From Harmothoe impar (taxonomy: Eukaryota; Annelida; Polychaeta; Phyllodocida; Polynoidae), in the NCBI GenBank assembly GCA_947462335.1, contig OX381714.1:57829800-57893799 (forward strand): a DNA stretch of 64,000 nt. The letters run 5' to 3'. A program made the translations under genes and the position numbers. Shown here in pieces: positions 56,262-64,000 of this stretch. The first letter of the stretch is position 1. Each line of letters begins with the position of its first letter. Under the pieces are notes generated by a model. The model was not told where the DNA came from. It did not search any database and saw nothing but the letters and a program-made list of their open reading frames with translations.

Positions 56262-57239
56262 ATACTATACAGTTACAATATTGGAACATATTTAGGTGTG
56301 ATTTAGAATTTGTAAATGGTAAATGGATGGTAAATCTGTATTTTCTGACCTCAGAGAATTCTGAATGTTTATAAACTTGAATCATATCTCCATACTGATT
56401 AGGGCTAGAGATTTGCTATTGTTTGATATAACTAAGAGAGTGCACATAAACATCACTCCCTTTAATTTTTATGAAACCTGGTGGCAGGCATCTAATTAAA
56501 TACCCAAAACTGCAGATATGTGCACAGGCAAGGGAAAAGGGTACTCCCCTGGTGGCTAAAATCAGAACTAACCCCGCAGGGACTATCCTTTCTGCTTGCC
56601 TGCTCACATATATGTTTGTCCCTTGCAAATGCTTGAGTTCATATTACTGGTCTCACAAAATGTTATGTAAGTCTCCTTCCCAAATCTCATCCCTATGCTT
56701 ATTGGAAACAAATCAGGAAAATATCCTATTTTCTGGTATTAATCTGAACAGCCCTCAGCAGTGACCTCATTAAAAATTCAAAATGGCTGCCATTTATCTT
56801 TTCACACAGTAAATTCAAATTCTCTGACCTTAAAAACATATATTTTGAACCTTCATTTGTATCTCTATGGTGATTAGAAACAGAGATGTGTTATTTCATG
56901 CATTTTAATGAGATTTTGGTGGCCATTTTGAATTTTACGCTATTCTTTGAAACTTCAAAACTAAGAGACATGTTCTATTGGGTAGATCTGTCCATGCTGA
57001 TGTTAATAGAGCCATCATATGTGTGAATATGATTTTTTGTTCCATTTTTATAGCTGTTTTCCTGCTTGACCTGGTTTAGTGGCGGCCATGTTGGATTTGG
57101 GGCACTTCCCCAGGCGGGATCGCCAGAAACAATTTTTTTCTGGAAAGTACATATATCAAAGAGGTGAAAACCACTGAGAAACCTTTTCTTGCAATTTTGT
57201 TGAGACTAGGCTATATATTTCCTTTCGTTTACTGGACTA

Positions 57240-57391
57240 ACTCCCAAATGGGAGTTTGGACTCAATCACTGAGGTAACTCTCCCCACGACTCTAATGTCA
57301 TTAAGGAGTCTTAGAATAGGAGTAATTAAAGAGTTATAAGGGAGTCACTTTAGAGTCTTGGAAGAGTTACCTCAGTGGTCAAGTCGGGAGT
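57240..57391. mobile_element. Approx. 152-bp inverted-repeat insertion
   Basis: It starts ACTCCC and ends GGGAGT. Inside, CACTGAGGTAACTCT is mirrored by AGAGTTACCTCAGTG. The left arm (near 40,370) runs directly from GACTAA into sequence following this stretch, so it is absent there. No clear target duplication is seen. Confidence 0.55.
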
Positions 57392-57423
57392 CACAGTGAT
57401 TCTACTTCTTTTTTTTCTGTGTA

Positions 57424-58308
57424 TTGCTGGTGAATCTAAACCTTGCTGAGAATATGAATATGCCTTATCTTTGTCTGTGCATGACCAGCACTCCAAAGGC
57501 CATATTACATCCCCTCCCATCTGCCCCCTCCATTGCCTCCTTTACATGTGTCTCCACTCCCAGAGCTGTGTCCAGAATACATCTACAAGTCTGTGCACAC
57601 AGCACCATGACCTGTCACTGATTGCTGTCTGTACTGGGAACAACACAGGGTTAATACCTTGTGACAAGGGGCTATGCTCTCCATCAAACGCTGTAGATTC
57701 ATGTTTAGAAAATGGTGTCATTTTTTAGATATATGTGTGCATGGAACAACCTCATAAACAGTGGGGCAAACACCTTGATTCATCATTGACAACTGAATAT
57801 TACTGTTGAACTGGTTTTTGTGCCCACTGCCATTAAAAACTGCCTGTAGTAACTATGGTATCTATAACATACATCTGGATGTTATGTTCCTCAACTAGCA
57901 TATTTCACCTATGTATCTTGAATAGGGTTTACTGCCTGTGCACACATCGCCATGAACTGATTGCTTTCTGTACTGGGAACAACACAGGTTTATTACCTTC
58001 TTACAAGGGGATTCAGTCTACTTTAAACATAAATGTTTGTAGGATGTTTGCCTACACAAAAAGGTGTGGGCCTATATAAGACCATGTGGGCCCATATAAG
58101 AGCAAGTTGGCCTATACAAGAACAGGTGGTTCTATGTACAAGAACATGTGGTTACATACAAAGAAAAATGTTGGCCTACACATAAACATGATCACCTATT
58201 CATATAGAATTAATTTTAACCAACTTTTAATCAAACATTGAAATGTATACCCATGAAACAAAATACTTTCACAGTTTTTATCTCAGCAAGGTTGAGACTT
58301 ATCAGCAA
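57424..58308. mobile_element. 885-bp non-autonomous element with TA target duplication
   Basis: Ends TTGCTGGTGAATCTAAACC and the inverse of TTGCTGATAAGTCTCAACC, with further matching ACCTTGCTGAGA, are flanked by TA (57,422-57,423 and 58,309-58,310). The left arm lacks it (near 40,340). The interior has two diverged direct copies of a roughly 90-bp segment containing GTACTGGGAACAACACAGG (about 57,600-57,690 and 57,945-58,020). A 22-bp-like repeat of ACAAGAACATGTGGGCCTAT type lies at 58,057-58,190. There is no transposase. Confidence 0.75.
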
Positions 58309-59705
58309 TATACCAATACTATTTATAGGAGCCAACTGAGCTAAAATTATAATTTTTCCAGCAGTGAAATCATATCCCATGATTTGGAATTTGTACAAAA
58401 AGCAATATGTAAAAGAGCAACTTCAATACCTTTTCCTCTTGGTCATGGATTATCTTGCAGCGTATCCTATCATGATTCATGTAAAACACATCCCTACCAA
58501 TGAGCGGTTAATTCTTGTTGCCAAATTATGAACCTCCATCCATAAACGCATAATCATGTCCTGATTAAAATTGATAACTTCATTTGCTTCTCGTCTGGTC
58601 TGTATCATATCTCTTCTTTCCCATTTCATATATAAAACAAGCCATACATTAATCAAAAAAGAATTAATCAAAAAAGATTTATGAGTTATTTGCATCCACA
58701 TCCACACACGCATAGTTTGCTATCCTTCCCCAAGTCTATGTAAACTAAAGTATATTTGAAGAGTGTTGCCTGTAGAGGCCAGGCTGTGGGGAAGCTTTTT
58801 TATTGTATATTATATGAGGGAAATTAAATGTGATCATGTCCCCCACAGAGACAAGGGGGACAATTGGTGGGAAGTGAAGGCACAGGCTTCATTTCCAACC
58901 AGTTTCCATTTACTGTGTTCCATTAGATATAAAGCCTCAATAACACTTGATGTAATTTGAAATTGAAAGTTGGATATAACTACAAAGTCTGCATAGATGT
59001 AAATTGATCATGACTGATTTAATGAAGGAAACATAATAGTTCCTCATGAGACAAGAACAAAATCCAAAGACAGTGAACTAAGATGACTCATATTTCATTT
59101 TGTCAAGAATAACTTTATATTTGTGAAGTGAGATCAATTTCTGAAAGATAAAAGAGCCCTAGGCATTCACTTAGGTTTACAGTCTTTATGAGATGAGAGC
59201 ATGTTCTTAATGCGACCAAGGGTGATATAAATCAGGTCAAAGTTATGAACTTTACTTCAGGGGAATCCAAGGAGAGATATTATAGTCCCTATGGTATAAA
59301 TACTCATCCATTCATTACTATAACCCAGAGGAGGTAAGTCAAGGCCATAGAATTGGGTATAAAGTAGGTATAACTGCTGTTCATCATGTAACATGGAACA
59401 CAACAAACACAACAGCTACAGTAGTTAATCAGTGTATGGCATGTCTATGGTGACTGGTGCCATGACCACTGATATGTGACGGTACTTTGGGGGAAGGAGG
59501 GTAGAGTGTTTATTGATCCTCGGTAACAATGGGTCGGTAACTGTCACAGACACACCTCTGGTTAAACATGGCACAAGTTGTCGTGGTTTCTGGTAACACA
59601 TAGGCTTGATGTAGCTATCAAGTTCTCTATAACCTTACATTAACCCTTTACTCACCCACATTTCTAGTACTGTTCTAGTCTACGCTAAGTGGTGATGAAG
59701 GCAGC

Positions 59706-60079
59706 TTAAAGTGACATGATCATATGATTAGGGCTCAAAAATCAATTTAGTTTAAAATGAACCAGAATGTTCCAAATGACCATACTTCATGTGCTAGCTA
59801 CTTTATTTGATCTCATTCCCTAGAACTCAGCTTGGAATTTGACTTATTTTCAGATTATGGCTCAATTTGCTAATTTTGGAGTGCGCGCTATAATTCCTCC
59901 ATTGAAAATGCACTGTAAAATGCTATACTTGGGCCACATCTGAACCTCTAATTGGGCTCTTATTGCCCATAGATGACATTTTATTGGGGCCTATCTCCCA
60001 AATGTGATATTATATTAACATTTGAACCACATTTAAGCAGGATTTAAAATATGTTTAAAATCGGACCATGTCACTTTAA
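59706..60079. mobile_element. 374-bp TTAA-type MITE
   Basis: It is bounded by TTAAAGTGACATG and CATGTCACTTTAA, so TTAA lies at both ends. The corresponding left-arm sequence near 38,960 lacks it. Its terminus resembles that of the 96-bp element at 7,248-7,343 (TTAAAGTGGCAT). Confidence 0.7.
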
Positions 60080-62039
60080 TACTTTGTGTATAGTGTTTTT
60101 CCACTTATAAAGTAACCTCAGTTAGTTTGTGGCTCTTCGATCAGTGGCAGTTTGCTACATCATCTCCAGTGAGAAATGAAATCAAACCTCTGCTTGGAGA
60201 TTTGAACACAATGTGTGTCTGGTAGCATGTTACATTTCAATTATCGCTTAATGAGAGAATTGCATGCCAGTTACCATATAGCCAGCCGTGCAGTTAAAGA
60301 GATCTACCCAACAGCCTGTGGGCAGACCTACACAGCTTCTGATTTCTGATTTATATACAGGGAACAGCTGACAGTTTGGTTGTAGGGTGTTGCTTATGAG
60401 TCATGAAGAAACCTTTTTTAGCCCTTAAAGTAAGGCCCTTTGAATTATTAAAAAGCAAGTTAGATGTGCAGTAGCTATAATGGCTCATTAAAGTAACTTG
60501 TCTGTACTACTTTTGTGCACACTGCCCATCCTTTGGGAGTGTATCAACCCTATTTGTTGAGCATGATGCATGAATGCAGCACTTGCCCAACCCCTGCATT
60601 ATATCATGATCCTTGTCTACTGCAGACTATGTCTGCATGGGACTGTCTTCACTCTGCTAGGTTCATATTGCGCTGGTGCCTTGCTCATTCAGTGTTAACA
60701 CTACCAGGTGCTGCAGGCTACCAGCGGAGGCGGCTCTGGTGGTGGCTCCCCCTACTGGGCTGACCTGCAATTAGCCAGGATGCAGCATTTCACTGAGGAC
60801 AGTAGTGTCTCTGCAGAGGTTTTACCATTCAATAGGCCATATATAGTGCTTTAGTGCTTAGTTGTTATGGTCTATAAATGCAGCCCTGATGAGTAGCTTC
60901 TCAGTCTATACAACCTCTCAATCGCATTCCACATAGTCTGTGTATCTCTATATATCAACCCCACTTCTCTCTCCCTCTCTCTCTGTCTCTTTCTATCTAT
61001 CTCAGGTATTCTCTCCCTCTTTCACCTTGTCACCTTCGTTTTTCAACACTCTCTATTATCCATCATTTCTTGATCAATTTCAGTAAAGTGCCCACTCTTC
61101 ATTTTGCTGCCGTTTCACGCTAGGTTCCACCTTTGACCCCGTTCTGCTTCTGATTGCCCTATTCTAGAAGGCATTTATTACACACCATACCTGATCAGCT
61201 AACTACAGAAAGGTTGTTCCATGCACCCTGCCCAAAGCCCTTTGCTTGTCAGCTTATTAAGAGGTTGCATAGTGCCTTAATGCAGTATGCCCTTTTGTAA
61301 TCATGATGCATGAATAAATGGAGTCCTGGTAAGTGACTAGTGAGGGCTGGACAAAATATCATACCAACCTTACAGTGGGGGGGGGGGGGTGACATGGTGC
61401 ATAATTCAGCTCTCTCAAAAGGGCAAAAACCTGGAATGAAAGTTGATCAGCAGCCTTTTAATGACTTCTCAGCAACGATTCAAGGTTGATATGACATTAA
61501 TGCCCAGTGGGCTAAAGAGTCCATCTGTCAATGTGTCTTTGTTGGAGGCTACTGACCACCATGTCTGCCCCGTCAGGTAGATGTCTGGGGGCTTTAATCT
61601 GTCTGTATTGATTACCTGTAGTTCTGATTCACAGCCCCCACTAACCGCCACACCTACCACTACCTCGGGTCCAGCTTCAAAGAAGCCAGCTCCAGGTATG
61701 ACAGGCTAGATGTGGTATCTCATCTTCCAGGCTCTGCTGCGGGTAATTACTGTCTGGGCTGCTCTGTCGCCACTGTGTGAGAAGAATGGCTCTAGTATTG
61801 GGGAAAGGAGGAAGTACATCTCAAGGATTAAGTAGAGGTCACCTCCTCTAAGGGAATTTATGATGAGCCGATTTTTAAAACATCGGTCAATGACACAACG
61901 CTGCTCGTTCCTACACCAATGTTTAAAACTTGAAAGTAGTCTTTTTATAAGACACAAAGGTGGACTGTGGGCTCTGCCATTGTAGCTTTCTTGCTAAATC
62001 GTCTAGTCAGGAAGGAGCCTTGCCCAGTTGTGGCAGGTA

Positions 62040-62205
62040 CCTTGGTAGGACTAAGTACCACCAGGATCCTTAGCGAGTTGTGACAGGAGTCTCTACAGAA
62101 CTAAGTACCACCAGGACCCTGACTTAGTTGTGACAGGAGTCTCCACAGAACTGAACTAAGTACCTCCAGGACCCTGACCTACTAGTGGCAGGAGTCTGAG
62201 GAGAC
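62040..62205. repeat. Approx. 56-bp tandem repeat, about three units
   Basis: Units contain AAGTACCACCAGGACCCTGA and GTGACAGGAGTCT. Related but more diverged inverted units lie in the left arm at about 36,950-37,180, so the array predates the duplication. Confidence 0.65.
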
Positions 62206-64000
62206 CTCTGAGTACAGAATCTACTCTCTAAGGAGGTGTGCCCTTGAAGCTCCTCAGGAAGGCAGAGGCTATTGTGTATCAATCCCTTATTGTCACTTCC
62301 ACAGCAGCAGTCAGGAAAACATTACTTAGATTAATGGCTAAGATAGATTGACTTTATACACCTTGAGGGCTACTTAACGTTTAAAGGAGTACTGTTTCTT
62401 GTGGGCATGATATGTACAAATGTAGCAGAGCCATATAGCTGACCATGCATCCATGTATCATGCTAAGCCTTTGTACATGGTTAACATGAAACAAAAAAGC
62501 AGCACTATATTGGTGATAAATACACATGAAGGGCCGAGACATGATGCCATCCATGAAGGTTTAACAGTGATATCGTTTTTTTCTCTCAAGTAATGGTGGA
62601 CATAGTATACTGCCTCAATAAGGTCATATTCCTTGGGGCTGACTGCCATTCTCTGGGTCCACACATGAAAGGCTACTTCATCTTGTAAAGTCACTCCTCC
62701 CTTTGTGGTTCAAAACAATTACATAGTCTGCCTGCTAAATGCTCGCTTTGTCTTCAAAGTGAAATCAGGGACTTTGAGTGCAAATTAAGGTGTGTGAAGT
62801 GAAACTTCATTGTGTAAATAGAGTTCACTCAAAATCATACTTTCCTTGTAGGGGTCATAATGCTTTCCTTTTGTTGATGCTCATTCTGTTTATAACTGAA
62901 ATGAAAAATCAAATTATATTTTGATCATACTTTAGGTATTCATTTAAGTAGAATAGATACGGAAAGAATCACCCTTAAAATCTATATCCAATTATATTTG
63001 AATGAAATAGTTTTCAAATGCGGTGAATATGTCTATTTACATCTATTTACATATTACTATAAACATTTTGGTTGTTCAAAACATAATTCTATATAATTTG
63101 GAGCGATGTTTTGTCATCTAATGTTTTCTGGGAACAGTACACTTTCTTCAATTACAAAGGAGAGCAAATAATCAGAATTCACATGACACTAAAACTGCTA
63201 AAAGTGCAGTCCTGACTTGTGCTTGGAATATCATGAAAAGAAGTAATTGGGTTATCATAACGTCCCTTAGGTGTCATTGGGTTATGTTAGTGCAAGTTAC
63301 CACAAATAATATGATATAATTATCACACTCACTGGGTGAGTTTGTGGTGATCAATCCTCAATAATACCCAGACTGGGGCAGCGACTGACACCCCCTGCAC
63401 CCAGCAGGTTATACGTTAAACCTTTATGGTTGGTAGAATGCCTCAAGGCTTTTTGTTACATATCAGCACAATGCACTAATGCAGTGCCCGTGAGTAACTC
63501 AATGGTGCAACATTTGTGTATTGGGATTTAGGGAGTGTACCATGAAACCTGTAGGGCAGGAATTATGCATGAATGATGTCAACTCCATAAAGTTACTCGC
63601 CAGCGTTAATGCATCAATACAACTGAACTAGATATTGCATTAAAGGGCTAAGTCCCCCCCCCAACTCTACAAGGCAGGTAATACTTCAAGGTCTGTAAGA
63701 TTGATTTCACAACTAGTCTGCCTAGACAGCCTACCTTCATCACAATCAAAGCTGCCCGCAAAAAGCTACTGTTGCAGAGCAAATCACCTCACGCCTTTGG
63801 GGGTTTTACTCAGCTTGTAGAAAGTAGTGTGAATCTTGGTGTTGTCTGCCTCTTGTATCTCTGCCCCAACATTAAGTATTTATTTAGATATTAAACTTTA
63901 AAAAAAAGGGTACTCCCCTACTGAGCACCCCTTCGCTTTTAGGACCATTTTAGGCTATAAATAATCAATGTGGTTTTTTAGCAATTAATCCATCATTTAC

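Larger units (their letters stand above)
56470..64000 (-). repeat. Right arm of the large inverted duplication
   Basis: Reverse-complement partner of 35,300-41,035, running off the end of the window. It is longer than the left arm mainly because of insertions at 57,240-57,391, 57,424-58,308 and 59,706-60,079. Low-complexity landmarks are the CT-rich tract at 60,965-61,015 and a G14-like run at about 61,377-61,391. The stretch between the LTR and this arm (56,266-56,469) shows nothing. Confidence 0.85.

Noticed and set aside
1..64000. tRNA, rRNA or other structural RNA genes
   Set aside because: I saw no cloverleaf with A and B boxes and no rRNA-like stretch. The only tRNA-related matches are the two primer binding sites.

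Overview
The window is non-coding, transposon-rich DNA from an animal nuclear genome. It has no operons and no convincing host exon. It carries Ty3/gypsy, tyrosine-recombinase (Ngaro-type) and non-LTR retrotransposons plus many short inverted-repeat DNA elements, embedded in an AT-rich background. This mix fits a marine invertebrate, but nothing in the sequence fixes the species, so I do not name one.

Layout. 1-7.5 kb: diverged repeats and four small terminal-inverted-repeat (TIR) elements. 7,572-14,991: a very young LTR element on the minus strand. It has near-identical LTRs, a 5-bp target duplication, a primer binding site (PBS) and a polypurine tract (PPT), but its only large ORF is gag, so it is probably non-autonomous. 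15-18 kb: old duplicated blocks and an 808-bp hAT-like element. 18,072-22,073: a compact Ngaro-type element (plus strand) with identical split direct repeats A1-ORFs-B1-A2-B2, reverse transcriptase (RT)/RNase H and a tyrosine recombinase, but no gag. 23,112 to about 32,390: a long LINE (minus strand) with a coiled-coil/RRM-like ORF1 ending in a NADAR-like domain, a separate SGNH-hydrolase ORF, and an endonuclease-RT ORF2. 32.6-35.3 kb: old repeats.

35.3-64 kb: a large inverted duplication. The left arm is about 35.3-41.0 kb, and the right arm is about 56.5 kb to the end of the window. Each arm holds small elements missing from the other. The spacer carries a 1.7-kb foldback element and an 11.1-kb Ty3/gypsy element (45,148-56,261, minus strand). 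The gypsy element has gag, protease, RT/RNase H and integrase. Its integrase ORF continues for about 1,270 further residues through an Arg/Ser-rich region, two zinc-finger-like motifs and Pro-rich sequence.

How the parts may interact. The gag-only element and the gypsy element share a 15-nt primer binding site (tRNA-Leu-like), so one may use the machinery of the other or of a relative. The three retroelements with terminal repeats have almost no divergence between repeat copies, which points to recent activity. The most unusual objects are the NADAR/SGNH LINE, the giant integrase extension and the gag-only element.

All comparisons were made by eye. Boundaries of diverged repeats are approximate, and domain names rest on motif recognition rather than searches.
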